NCBI GenBank assembly: GCA_041739225.1
Contig: JBGSOG010000085.1
Coordinates: 1 to 64,000, forward strand
Source of the DNA: BOKV01 sp041739225
GTDB lineage: Bacteria > Pseudomonadota > Alphaproteobacteria > Rhizobiales > Rhizobiaceae
Reading direction: 5' to 3'
Length of the DNA stretch: 64,000 bases
The notes under the pieces were generated by a model that saw only the letters and a program-made list of their open reading frames with translations, ran no database searches and was not told the DNA's origin. Below are positions 33,923 through 42,492 of this stretch, one piece after another (within the stretch, counting starts at the first letter, position 1; every line of letters begins with the position of its first letter). The translations under genes and the position numbers were made by a program.

Positions 33923-34350
33923 TCGGTTTCAAACCGGATTGTTTTGCCATTCAAGCCGGGCTGGAATTCACGGTCAAGACGGAATGCAGGCGGATGCGTC
34001 CAGCCCATTTCACGTGCCACCAGCAGGCCGAGCAGCAGGATGGCGTCAGGCTCGTGCAGCACCAGTGCTGCCGGGGCAATTTTGCGGTGGACCAATTCCA
34101 GCAGCACCGCCGAGGCTGACGACGAGCCGATGGTGCCCGGCAACAGCAATACGGTTCCGGCGATTTCCAGCCCACGCTGCGGGTGACGCACATCGACAAT
34201 GCGCGAGGTTGCCGGATCCACCCCACCCCAAAAACTGATCGGCGCCGACAGCGCCAAAGCCTTGCCAGAACCGGCATCGCCCTTCACCAGCACCGGCGCT
34301 TTAAATTGTGAACCGTCAGGCAGGGTAAGGTAACCACCGACATCACCCAT
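33919..34350 (-). CDS. Aconitase X small (swivel) subunit, DUF126
   Basis: A 143-residue protein matching the DUF126 swivel domain of aconitase X. GGVDPATSRIVDVRHPQRG and the serine-rich PGTIGSSSASAVLLEL are the family's strongest motifs; the serine cluster supplies the active-site serine. It works as a heterodimer with the large subunit encoded just upstream. Bacterial two-subunit AcnX enzymes have been described as cis-3-hydroxy-L-proline dehydratases, the archaeal ones as phosphomevalonate dehydratases; the former is the likelier activity here. ATG 34350 with GGAGG six bases upstream is chosen; it overlaps the large-subunit stop by eight bases, giving translational coupling. Confidence 0.87.
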   Translation of the reverse strand: MGDVGGYLTLPDGSQFKAPVLVKGDAGSGKALALSAPISFWGGVDPATSRIVDVRHPQRGLEIAGTVLLLPGTIGSSSASAVLLELVHRKIAPAALVLHEPDAILLLGLLVAREMGWTHPPAFRLDREFQPGLNGKTIRFETD

Positions 34351-35590
34351 GAACCGGCCTCCCGGTAATGGCGCTTTCGACACAATCTGCGAGCGAGCCA
34401 AACACCACGCCATAGCCCGTATTGCCCGGCGCGTAGTGGGCAAACTTTCCGGAATTGGTCATGAGAATGCCATTTGGCAAATCGTCGAGTATTGGTGTCA
34501 CCACCACGCAAGTGTCGGCGACGATGGTCACGCCCGCTGCCTCAAGGGTGGGGCGCAACCCGGTTCTTTCCAGTTCCTGCAACACGTGCCTGCCAGTGCA
34601 GGCATAGAAAGGAAGGGCCAACTTGCGCCCGCCAATGAGGCCTGCCAGCCGCTCGAATTCGGCCAGTGAAAGATGCGGGCTGCCAATGGCTACCGCATCA
34701 ATTCTTGTGGCACTGTCAATCGTCGCCATTGCCAGCAATTGAGTGCGGTAATCGGCAGGGCTGATCATCATGGTTTCAACCGGGTCAACCCCGCCAAGTG
34801 CGGTTGTCAAGTCAGGCGCTTCGGGCGTTACACCCGCCATGTGGAACAGACCGACGCCGCCGCTCGATGCTGCTGCCGCACCGAATGCCTTGAGTTGGTC
34901 CTCGTCGGGCCGGACAACAAGCCCGGTCACAACGCCGATATCGCTTCCCGACCGCCGCCCGTAAAGACTGCCGATCACCGGCCAGAAACTTTCTTCCTGC
35001 TGGGTCGTGACCTTTATGTTTGAGACATCAAGGATGAACCGTGCCAAGCGGTTTTGCGGCAGATGCAGGCCGGTGCGGGGTGCCCGTCCGGTGATGGCAC
35101 AAGCAATGTCGAGATAATCGCCATATCGGTTTGTGCGGGCACCCAGCACCGAATTGCAAAACACCACGGCATTGGATTCGCCCCACGCAACATCGGTGCC
35201 CAAGGCAGGTCGGTGTCCCGCTTGATATGGCGCACAGGTCCATGTCGGCTCGCAACCAATGGCAAGATATGCCCGCATCAGCCGCCGCGCCATTTCGCGC
35301 TCATGCGCGGGCAGGCGATTGGTCGAGCAGCCGGTCAGGTCCAGCGCCCCTACATTGAGCGTGGAGCGAACAGCGGTCTTTGCACCCAGTTGCACCAGTC
35401 GCTCGGCAAACAGCGTGCCGCTGTCGCCATGGTAAAGCGCGCCGTCAATGTGCGCAGATTGAACTTGCACCAGCGATTGCGCGCCCAGCAATTGCGCGCT
35501 GTCGCACACGAGCCGCATCGCCATGGCTGCGCCGTCGTCGGCGCTGCCTGAGAGCAAGGCTTTTTCGGCAGGTGTCAGAGCCAGTTGCAT
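34343..35590 (-). CDS. Aconitase X large (catalytic) subunit, DUF521
   Basis: A 415-residue protein matching the DUF521 catalytic domain of aconitase X, a relative of aconitase with an iron-sulfur cluster. Visible features include HIDGALYHGDSG near residue 48, GCEPTWTCAPYQAGHRP, WGESNAVVFCNSVLGARTNRYGD, LFHMAGVTPEAP, and TDTCVVVTP-like ADTCVVVTPILDD; cysteines in these segments are the likely cluster ligands. It pairs with the small subunit downstream. It lies 18 bases after a dimethylglycine-dehydrogenase-like gene on the same strand, so the three may form an operon for catabolism of N-methylated amino acids or hydroxyproline. The reaction is inferred from the two-subunit bacterial class. 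Confidence 0.87.
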   Translation of the reverse strand: MQLALTPAEKALLSGSADDGAAMAMRLVCDSAQLLGAQSLVQVQSAHIDGALYHGDSGTLFAERLVQLGAKTAVRSTLNVGALDLTGCSTNRLPAHEREMARRLMRAYLAIGCEPTWTCAPYQAGHRPALGTDVAWGESNAVVFCNSVLGARTNRYGDYLDIACAITGRAPRTGLHLPQNRLARFILDVSNIKVTTQQEESFWPVIGSLYGRRSGSDIGVVTGLVVRPDEDQLKAFGAAAASSGGVGLFHMAGVTPEAPDLTTALGGVDPVETMMISPADYRTQLLAMATIDSATRIDAVAIGSPHLSLAEFERLAGLIGGRKLALPFYACTGRHVLQELERTGLRPTLEAAGVTIVADTCVVVTPILDDLPNGILMTNSGKFAHYAPGNTGYGVVFGSLADCVESAITGRPVHG

Positions 35591-35608
35591 CGCAGGCCTT
35601 TCCTCATC

Positions 35609-38164
35609 TCACGCCCGCATCTTTTCGCCCGACGGGTCGAACGGTGGGTCAACCAGAATGCGCGCCGGGCGGCGTTCGCCCATGATCTCGATCTCGAACA
35701 TGCCTTCCGAGGTCTCGTTTGCCAGTGCCGCCGGAATGTAGCCTTGTGCCATCGACAAGCGAACATGGTGGGCATAACCGCCGGAGGTGATCCAGCCGAC
35801 AACGCGCCAGTCGCCATCGACAATGCCGCCCTGCGTGTTGGCTGGTGAGGCCTTGCCGTCGGGGCCAAAGCGCGGTGCGCCATAGCCGTGCGGCGGGTCA
35901 ATCGTGCCATGGTCCTTTTTGCCGACCCTGGCCCAGACCGGCTCGTCGCCCATCACGTCTGCATTGAGCGCATCCACCTCGAAGGACACCCGCATCCGCT
36001 TGGGTCCGTCCGCGTGTTCGCGCGCTGCGGCTTCCCGCCCGATGAAGTCGTTCTTTGAGAGCTTGATGAAGCGCTCCATGCCGCCTTCGAACGGGCCGTA
36101 AATCGGGCGCAACTCGCGATACCAGGTCGGGAAGTTCTTTTCGAGCCGCATTGACAGCAGTGCCCGCATGCCAAAATCGACAATGCCGAAATCTGCGCCC
36201 GCTGCCTTGATCGCATGGTAGACGCGCTGTTGATAAGCAGGCTCCATCCAGATTTCGTAGCCCAGATCACCCGTGTAAGTTATGCGGTTGACCATGCAGG
36301 GTGCGCCGCCGATATCCATGGTTCGGAAATCCATGAAACGGAATGCCGCGTTGGAAACATCGTCATCGGTCAGTTTTTCCAGCACTTTGCGCGACAAAGG
36401 TCCGGCGATCGACAGGCCAACCAAAGTCTGGTCATATCGGTGGATCGAAACGCTGCCATCCTTTGGCAATTGCTTGCCGAACCAGCGCATGTGGTAGCGT
36501 TGCGCTGCCGACGATCCCCAGATCATGAAGTCATTGTCAGCCGCCTTGGCGATGGTGAAATCACCGATCAGCTTGCCGGTTTCATTTAGCATTGGTGTCA
36601 GCACGATGCGGCCTGTCTTGGGCATGGTGTTGGTCATCAAACGTGACAACCACGCCTCCGCGCCTTCGCCGGTCACCCGGTACTTGGCGAAATTGGCAAT
36701 TTCGGTCACGCCGACTTTTTCACGCGTTGCCCGCACTTCGTTTCCGACATGCTCGAAATCATTGGAGCGGTGGAACGACACGATGTCTTTCGGCTCGGTT
36801 CCCTTCGGCGCAAACCAAAGCGGCGTTTCAAGCCCCCAGCTTTCGCCCATCACCGCATTGTTGTCGCGCACCATGACGTCGTACAGCGGCGTTGTCTGTG
36901 CCGGCCGTGCAGCTGGCAATTCCTCGTTGGGGAAACGGATGGAGAAGCGTCGCGAATAATTCTCGCGCACCTTTGCATTGGTGTAGCGCAGCGTTGCCCA
37001 CTCGCCGAAGCGGGCGACATCCATGCCCCAGATGTCGGCTCCCGGATCGCCGTTGACCATCCATTGCGACAATGCCAGCCCAACTCCGCCACCCTGGCTG
37101 AAGCCGGCCATGACCGCACAGGCGCACCAGAAATTGGTGAGGCCCGGCACCGGCCCGACCAGCGGATTGCCATCAGGCGCAAAGGTGAACGGCCCGTTGA
37201 TGATCTGCTTGATGCCAGCTTTTTCAATGGCCGGGAAATGCTTGAACCCGATTTCCAGCGACGGCGCGATCCGGTCAATGTCCGGTGCCAGCAATTCATG
37301 GCCGAAATCCCACGGCGTATTGACCGGCGACCACGGTTTGCAAGATTTTTCGTAAGTTCCCAGCAGGACGCCATTGCGCTCCTGCCGCGTATAAATCTCG
37401 CCCTTGAAGTCGATGACGCCAATCATTTCGCGCCCGGTCGACTGGTTGAATTCGATGACTTCCGGCATGTCTTCGGTCAGAAGATACATGTGCTCCATGG
37501 CGAGCAGCGGCAGTTCCAGCCCGACCATGCGACCGATCTCCCGCGCCCAAAACCCGCCGCAATTGACCACATGCTCGGCCTTGACCGTGCCCTGCTCGGT
37601 CACGACATTCCACATGCCGTCGCTGTCTTGCGTTAGCTCGATCACACGGTTGCGCAGCACGATTTCTGCGCCGAGTTTCTTGGCGGCCTTTGCATAGGCA
37701 TGCGTGGTGCCGGACGGGTCGAGGTGGCCTTCAACAGGGTCCCACATCGCGCCGATGAAATTTTTCTCGTCCATCAGCGGGTACATCGCCTTGGCTTCCG
37801 ATGGCGTAATCAGTTCGGTGTCCATGCCCAGATAGCGGCCCTTTGCATGGGCCAGACGCAGGAAATCCATGCGCTCGGGCGTGTCCGCCATCATCACGCC
37901 GCCTGTCAGGTGCAGCCCGCAAGCCTGGCCTGAAAGTTCCTCGATCTCTTTGTAAAGCTGGACAGTGTAGGCTTGCAGCTTTGCCACGTTCGGATCGCCG
38001 TTCAGTGTGTGGAAGCCACCAGCCGCGTGCCACGACGAACCGGAGGTCAGTTCCGAGCGTTCAATCAGCATCACTTCGCTCCACCCGGCGCGCGCCAGAT
38101 GATAGAGAACCGAACACCCGACTACCCCGCCGCCGATGACGACTGCCCTTGCATGTGACTTCAT
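35609..38164 (-). CDS. Dimethylglycine/sarcosine dehydrogenase-like FAD protein with GcvT domain
   Basis: An 851-residue flavoprotein in two halves. The N-terminal FAD-dependent oxidoreductase (about 1-380) has VIGGGVVGCSVLYHL and then SSWHAAGGFH, in which H46 aligns with the histidine that binds FAD covalently in dimethylglycine dehydrogenase. The C-terminal half (about 430-830) is a GcvT/aminomethyltransferase-like tetrahydrofolate domain (TGDLGYEIWMEP, MRALLSMRLEKNF, GYAHHVRLSMAQGYI). Such enzymes oxidatively demethylate dimethylglycine or sarcosine and pass the one-carbon unit to folate. GAGGAG precedes the start. Aconitase X genes follow at once. Exact amine substrate cannot be told; several rhizobial paralogues exist. 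Confidence 0.85.
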   Translation of the reverse strand: MKSHARAVVIGGGVVGCSVLYHLARAGWSEVMLIERSELTSGSSWHAAGGFHTLNGDPNVAKLQAYTVQLYKEIEELSGQACGLHLTGGVMMADTPERMDFLRLAHAKGRYLGMDTELITPSEAKAMYPLMDEKNFIGAMWDPVEGHLDPSGTTHAYAKAAKKLGAEIVLRNRVIELTQDSDGMWNVVTEQGTVKAEHVVNCGGFWAREIGRMVGLELPLLAMEHMYLLTEDMPEVIEFNQSTGREMIGVIDFKGEIYTRQERNGVLLGTYEKSCKPWSPVNTPWDFGHELLAPDIDRIAPSLEIGFKHFPAIEKAGIKQIINGPFTFAPDGNPLVGPVPGLTNFWCACAVMAGFSQGGGVGLALSQWMVNGDPGADIWGMDVARFGEWATLRYTNAKVRENYSRRFSIRFPNEELPAARPAQTTPLYDVMVRDNNAVMGESWGLETPLWFAPKGTEPKDIVSFHRSNDFEHVGNEVRATREKVGVTEIANFAKYRVTGEGAEAWLSRLMTNTMPKTGRIVLTPMLNETGKLIGDFTIAKAADNDFMIWGSSAAQRYHMRWFGKQLPKDGSVSIHRYDQTLVGLSIAGPLSRKVLEKLTDDDVSNAAFRFMDFRTMDIGGAPCMVNRITYTGDLGYEIWMEPAYQQRVYHAIKAAGADFGIVDFGMRALLSMRLEKNFPTWYRELRPIYGPFEGGMERFIKLSKNDFIGREAAAREHADGPKRMRVSFEVDALNADVMGDEPVWARVGKKDHGTIDPPHGYGAPRFGPDGKASPANTQGGIVDGDWRVVGWITSGGYAHHVRLSMAQGYIPAALANETSEGMFEIEIMGERRPARILVDPPFDPSGEKMRA

Positions 38165-38338
38165 GAGAAACTCCTCAGGCGAAATTCAATCTTGTCCCCA
38201 TCGATCCAGTGATAGCCCTCATTTGGCGGCCAAGGAAACGCCCTGCGCAGGCGATTTGGCGACAAACTTGCCTGTCTTGCGCAACCGGGGATCATTCGGC
38301 GGACAAAGCCGTGTATGACGCTATTGGTTTTCCGAGCT

Positions 38339-38614
38339 TTACGCTCCGCCCGGCAGGCCAGCCTTGGCCAGCTCTTCCCGCACCATTGCCGGTTCTTCGG
38401 CGCGCTGATAGCCAAAGCGGGCCAGACGCGGTGCCATGCGGAAATCGGGCTTGATCGCCATCAGATCGGTCCAGACCGCGTGCGCCTCCGCCACCTCGCC
38501 CAGATGGCCGAGCGTCGCGGCAAGCCAGCCGCGGCCGACGTCGGTGTCGAGCGCGAGATAGGTCCGTTCCGCGAAGACCATCGCGGCGGAAGGGCTGGTT
38601 CCATGCCTTGCAAG
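38339..38614 (-). pseudogene. TPR C-terminal remnant (adenylate-cyclase/TPR protein type)
   Basis: An open stretch of about 90 codons that ends at 38339 and is cut off upstream by a stop at 38615-38617. It encodes a TPR-like helical pair: WLAATLGHLGEVAEAHAVWTDL, then a proline-led IKPDFRMAPRLARFGYQ and a closing EELAKAGLPGGA. The pattern is that of the last repeat of adenylate-cyclase/TPR proteins, in which many repeats and a catalytic domain would precede it. Neither those parts nor a good ribosome-binding site is present (an ATG at 38581 could give 80 residues), so it looks like a decayed gene end rather than a working gene. Confidence 0.5.
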
Positions 38615-38711
38615 CTAACCCCTTTCGGTGTGACGCACCATGACTCGGCGCAGCAAGCATGCCCGTGCACAAAATTGCAACTTGACTTGCGTGTCCGGCT
38701 TTTAAAAAGTG

Positions 38712-38723
38712 TTGTTGCAACAA
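38712..38723. promoter_or_regulatory. Perfect 12-base palindrome upstream of the TAXI-TRAP operon
   Basis: TTGTTGCAACAA is a perfect dyad 18 bases before the start of the TRAP binding-protein gene; a half-site TTGCAAC recurs at 38675-38681. The position and symmetry suit a repressor operator (GntR- or LacI-type sites often have such symmetry). A TTGACT at 38682-38687 could be a -35 element, but no good -10 was found at the right distance. Confidence 0.4.
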
Positions 38724-38741
38724 ATTCTGGGAGGAAGATTG

Positions 38742-39722
38742 ATGCTTAAAGTGACACGACGCCAAACACTCGCCATTGGAGCCGGGCTTGCAGCCACGGC
38801 TGCTTTTGCCAAATCTGCCTTTGCCGCAGCGAGGTATCTGACAGTCGGCACTGGCGGCACCGGCGGGGTATTTTACCCTTATGGTGGAGGCCTTGCCCAA
38901 CTCCTGACCAAGAAACTGCCCGAAATGCAAGCAACCGCACAGGTTACCGGCGGTTCAGTCGACAACGTCAAACTGCTGGCAACAGCGGGCGCGGAAATCG
39001 GATTTTCCACTGTCGATTCGGCTTTTGACGGCATGAAGGGCGAGGGTGCCTACAAGGATGTGGGGCCGCAAAAGATTGCAACGCTTGCAGTATTGTATCC
39101 AAGCTACCTGCACATCGTCGCTTCCAAGGCCAGCGGCATCAAGACGCTTGCTGACGTCAAGGGCAAACGGGTATCTGTCGGCTCCGCCGGATCATCGACC
39201 GAATCAATTGCCGACCGCGCCATTGCCGCAGCCGGCCTTGACCCGGCCAAGGACATCACCCGCGACAATCTGGGTGTGGCTGAATCTGCCGGCGCCATCA
39301 AGGACGGCAAGGCAGACGTGTTCTTCTGGATCGGTGGTGTGCCGACACCGGCGGTCAAGGACCTTATCTCCACCAATGCCGACTCGGTCGTTTTCATTGG
39401 GACCGGCGATGTGGCTCCCAAGCTCGCCGAAGCCTATCCAGGCGTTTACGGCGCCGGTAAACTGAAGAAGGATGCGTATGCGATCCTTCCCGAGGACCTT
39501 GATACCCTGGTCGTCGACAATGTGCTTCTGGTTCCCGAAGCAATGGATGGTGCCCTGGTGAAAGAGATCCTTGCTGCCGTTTTCGACAATCTGGCTGATG
39601 TCCAGGCCATTCACCCCGCCGCCAAGCGCCTGACACTTGAAACAGCGGCAGCAAAATCTGCGGTACCCTACCATCCTGCGGCCATCGAATTTTATGCCAG
39701 CCGTGGCGTGAAAATGCAGTGA
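38742..39722 (+). CDS. TAXI-family TRAP transporter solute-binding protein
   Basis: A 326-residue periplasmic binding protein of the TAXI (TRAP-associated extracytoplasmic immunogenic) family. The signal peptide carries a twin-arginine-like TRRQTLAIGAG and ends near AFAAAR, so export may be by the Tat route. The mature start YLTVGTGGTGGVFYPYGGGLAQLL is the family signature, followed by TGGSVDNVKLL and VSVGSAGSSTE. TAXI proteins bind carboxylates or amino acids and work with a fused DctQM permease, encoded immediately downstream with a four-base overlap (GTGA). GGGAGGAAG precedes the start. Ligand unknown; glutamate/glutamine-type ligands are reported for some members. Confidence 0.9.
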   Translation: MLKVTRRQTLAIGAGLAATAAFAKSAFAAARYLTVGTGGTGGVFYPYGGGLAQLLTKKLPEMQATAQVTGGSVDNVKLLATAGAEIGFSTVDSAFDGMKGEGAYKDVGPQKIATLAVLYPSYLHIVASKASGIKTLADVKGKRVSVGSAGSSTESIADRAIAAAGLDPAKDITRDNLGVAESAGAIKDGKADVFFWIGGVPTPAVKDLISTNADSVVFIGTGDVAPKLAEAYPGVYGAGKLKKDAYAILPEDLDTLVVDNVLLVPEAMDGALVKEILAAVFDNLADVQAIHPAAKRLTLETAAAKSAVPYHPAAIEFYASRGVKMQ

Positions 39723-41845
39723 CAGGCCTGAGTTCGGGCAAGGGCGGGGTGCCAGCCATGGAAACCCGCCCGGCCGCCACAGACATTCCCGAAGAAATGC
39801 TGGAAGACCTTGCTGCCGACAGCGAGCATGGCAAAATGCGCCATCTTGCCGGATGGCAGTCCGGGTTGGCGGCGCTGCTTTGTGCCGCCATCTCTTTGTA
39901 TGCCCTGTACTGGACGCAGTTTTCGATCAACACCTCGGTATATCGGGCCACATTCCTCGGTCTGGTGCTGGTCACCGGATTTCTGATTTTCCCGCTGCAC
40001 CGGCAGCATGTCGGGAAAAATGTACGCATCATCGATTGGCTGCTCATTGCTGTGGTGATTGCCACCATCTGGTATTTTGCGAGCCATCTGGAAGCAACAA
40101 AGTCCCGCGCCACCGCACCTTTGCCGGTTGAAGTCTGGCTTGGTGCGGCCCTGATGCTGGTGGTTCTGGAGGTTACGCGCCGCGCCACCGGCTGGGCCTT
40201 GCCGATCATTGCGGCTGCCTTCATCCTTTACGGGCTTTACGGTCCGTCAATGCCCGAGCCGTTCAATCACCGTGGCTTTACGTTCTCTCGCATCATTGGC
40301 CAGAATTACCTGACGCTTGAAGGTTTGCTCTCGACGCCGATGGATGTAGCGGCAACCTTTATCATCATCTTTTCGGTATATGGGGCAGTGCTCGACAAGG
40401 GCGGAGCCGGCCGGTTTTTCATTGACTGGGCGTTTGCGCTGTTTGGCAAGAAACCGTCCGCGGCGGCGCCGGGCCGGGCGGTTGTGGCTTCCGGTTTTTT
40501 GCTCGGCACCGTGTCCGGGTCTGGCGTTGCCACCACCGTCACGTTGACATCGCTGTCATGGCCGTTGCTGAAACGGTCAGGCTACACGCCGGAAATTGCT
40601 GGCGGCCTGACTGCCGCATCGGGCATTGGCGCGACGCTTTCGCCACCGACCTTGGGCGCCGCCGCTTTCATCATCGCCGAGTATCTCGAGATCGACTATC
40701 TCGACGTGCTCATCATGGCGGCGATTCCCACATTGCTCTACTATTTCGGCTGTTGGCTGATGGTCGAGGGCGATGCCCGCAAACTGGGGGTCAAGCCGGT
40801 CAAGACCAGCGATGAATCGCTGTGGCTGCTGACAATCAGCAAGGGTTATCACTTCGTTTCGCTGGGTGCCATTGCTGTCCTGTTGACCACCGGAATGAGC
40901 GCTTTTCTGGCCGTGTTCTGGTCGATCGTCATTGCTTTCGCTTTGAGCATGATCAGCCGTGATGATCGATTGTTGTCGCCTGTCGCTGCCGTCATCGCAT
41001 TGGCTGTGGCAGCCATGGCATTCGCGCTTGGAGCGCGATTGTCGGTTGCCGCATTTTTCGGGTTGATTGGCGGCGGCCTTGCAACGCTGGCACTCAAACA
41101 GTTGCGAGGCGACCTTGATGGCGCTGCAAAGCGCCTGGTTGCGATGCTGGTCGATGGCGGCAAGGGGGCAGTGGGCATCACCGCCACCTGTGCCACCGCC
41201 GGGATCATTGTCTCGATCATCAACCTCAGCGGCCTTGGTCTCAAACTCTCGGGCCTCATTGTCGACCTGGGTGGCGGATTGCTGGGTCCAACGCTCATTT
41301 TGGCAGCTTTGGCGATGTGGCTGCTCGGAACAGCCATTCCCGTGACCGCATCCTACATCATCGCTGCTGTGGTGCTGGTGCCGGCTTTGACAACGCTCGG
41401 TGTCGCGCCGCCCGCAGCGCACATGTTCATGTTCTACTATGCAGTGCTGGCCGACGTTTCGCCGCCGACCGCGCTGGCGCCATTCGCTGCATCGGCAATC
41501 ACCCGCGGCAGGCCTTTCGCCACCATGATGCAGGCGTGGAAATACACGTTGCCAGCTTTCGTCGTGCCAGTGCTGTTTTGCTTGCCACCCTATGGCACAG
41601 GCCTGCTGTTCTTTGGCGAATGGCAGACCATTGCGCTGGTCATGCTGACCTCTGCCGGAGCCATAGCGGCATTGTCATTCGCCGCCACCGGCTGGATGCT
41701 GCGGTTGCTTGGAACGGGCGAGCGCTTGCTGGCCACAGCGGCGGGAATTGCCTTCATCATACCGGACTGGCGCTTTCAAGCCGCAGGCGGACTGGCGCTG
41801 GCGGCCATGGCCACGACACAGGTTTTGAAGTTTCGGCCGGTGTGA
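39719..41845 (+). CDS. TRAP transporter permease, fused small and large subunits (TAXI type)
   Basis: A 708-residue inner-membrane protein with about 16-17 hydrophobic segments. The N-terminal part (to about residue 190) corresponds to the four-helix DctQ subunit. The remainder is the DctM-like transport domain, with YGAVLDKGGAGRFFIDWAFALFG, the conserved SGSGVATTVTLTSLSWP, ASGIGATLSPPTLGAAAFI, and the second inverted copy around LADVSPPTALAPFAASAI. TRAP carriers import organic acids with a Na+ gradient rather than ATP. GTG 39719 overlaps the preceding stop; ATG 39758 is an alternative without the coupling. Fusion of Q and M is usual when the binding protein is of TAXI type. Confidence 0.9.
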   Translation: MTGLSSGKGGVPAMETRPAATDIPEEMLEDLAADSEHGKMRHLAGWQSGLAALLCAAISLYALYWTQFSINTSVYRATFLGLVLVTGFLIFPLHRQHVGKNVRIIDWLLIAVVIATIWYFASHLEATKSRATAPLPVEVWLGAALMLVVLEVTRRATGWALPIIAAAFILYGLYGPSMPEPFNHRGFTFSRIIGQNYLTLEGLLSTPMDVAATFIIIFSVYGAVLDKGGAGRFFIDWAFALFGKKPSAAAPGRAVVASGFLLGTVSGSGVATTVTLTSLSWPLLKRSGYTPEIAGGLTAASGIGATLSPPTLGAAAFIIAEYLEIDYLDVLIMAAIPTLLYYFGCWLMVEGDARKLGVKPVKTSDESLWLLTISKGYHFVSLGAIAVLLTTGMSAFLAVFWSIVIAFALSMISRDDRLLSPVAAVIALAVAAMAFALGARLSVAAFFGLIGGGLATLALKQLRGDLDGAAKRLVAMLVDGGKGAVGITATCATAGIIVSIINLSGLGLKLSGLIVDLGGGLLGPTLILAALAMWLLGTAIPVTASYIIAAVVLVPALTTLGVAPPAAHMFMFYYAVLADVSPPTALAPFAASAITRGRPFATMMQAWKYTLPAFVVPVLFCLPPYGTGLLFFGEWQTIALVMLTSAGAIAALSFAATGWMLRLLGTGERLLATAAGIAFIIPDWRFQAAGGLALAAMATTQVLKFRPV

Positions 41846-41867
41846 AGCGGATCGGTCGCCGAACAAT

Positions 41868-42248
41868 TCAAGTGCCGTCGGCGGTCTTCATCTTTGGCGG
41901 GTCTTTGTCGTCATCATCGTCATCGGGATCGATTGGACCATGCAACAGGCCAGTGCCCACCGTCGAAGGGCTTCCGTCGCTACCCGGGCCGTGGCTGCCC
42001 GATCCGTGACTGGGTGCACCGGGTCCCACCGCAGATGTCGAGGTAATGCCCTCCATTGAGCCCGGATTTGCCATGAGTGAAGAGTGCGTCATGGAAGCGG
42101 CGACGCTCTCAGCAGTTCCATGGTCGAAATAACTGGTTGAAAGTCCGGCTCTGCCATTCACAGTGACCGAAAAGGTCCAGATATCATAATCTGGATTTTC
42201 GGCATCTTGCGACATTGTGCCTGGCAGATGAACGGTGACAGTCGTCAT
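41868..42248 (-). CDS. Hypothetical protein with low-complexity acidic C-terminus
   Basis: A 126-residue protein starting MTTVTVHLPGTMSQDAENPDYD. Residues 1-60 look beta-rich and folded (YDIWTFSVTVNGRAGLSTSYF). Residues 80-126 are low complexity: Gly/Ser/His/Pro runs (SHGSGSHGPGSDGS), then DPDDDDDDKDPP. GGAGA lies five bases before ATG 42248; an ATG at 42260 would add four residues. No family, signal peptide or membrane segment is recognised. The gene is convergent with the TRAP permease, 22 bases away, and its promoter side faces the integrase, so it is the last chromosomal gene before the element or its first passenger. Confidence 0.6.
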   Translation of the reverse strand: MTTVTVHLPGTMSQDAENPDYDIWTFSVTVNGRAGLSTSYFDHGTAESVAASMTHSSLMANPGSMEGITSTSAVGPGAPSHGSGSHGPGSDGSPSTVGTGLLHGPIDPDDDDDDKDPPKMKTADGT

Positions 42249-42492
42249 GGAAGTCTCCAACGCTGCTTGCGCAGGTCAAAGCTAACACCGACAGACTTAC
42301 TTGGCGAGGGTTTCGGCCAGCGAGCAATCCAATGGCGGAGAGGAAGGCCGCCAAATTGTCCGCCATATTTATCCTTGTTGGCAACTTTTCCTTATTTAAC
42401 AATGGCTGCGATTACAATATGTTATCCGTGTCGTCTTTGTGAAACCCTGCTGACAACCGTTTTGCAGGGGGAACAATAGGGGGAACGGATTT

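Noticed and set aside
42249..42492. tRNA or tmRNA end as integration target
   Set aside because: No cloverleaf, CCA end or T-loop (GTTCGA-type) sequence was found beside the integrase, and no direct repeat was seen further right.
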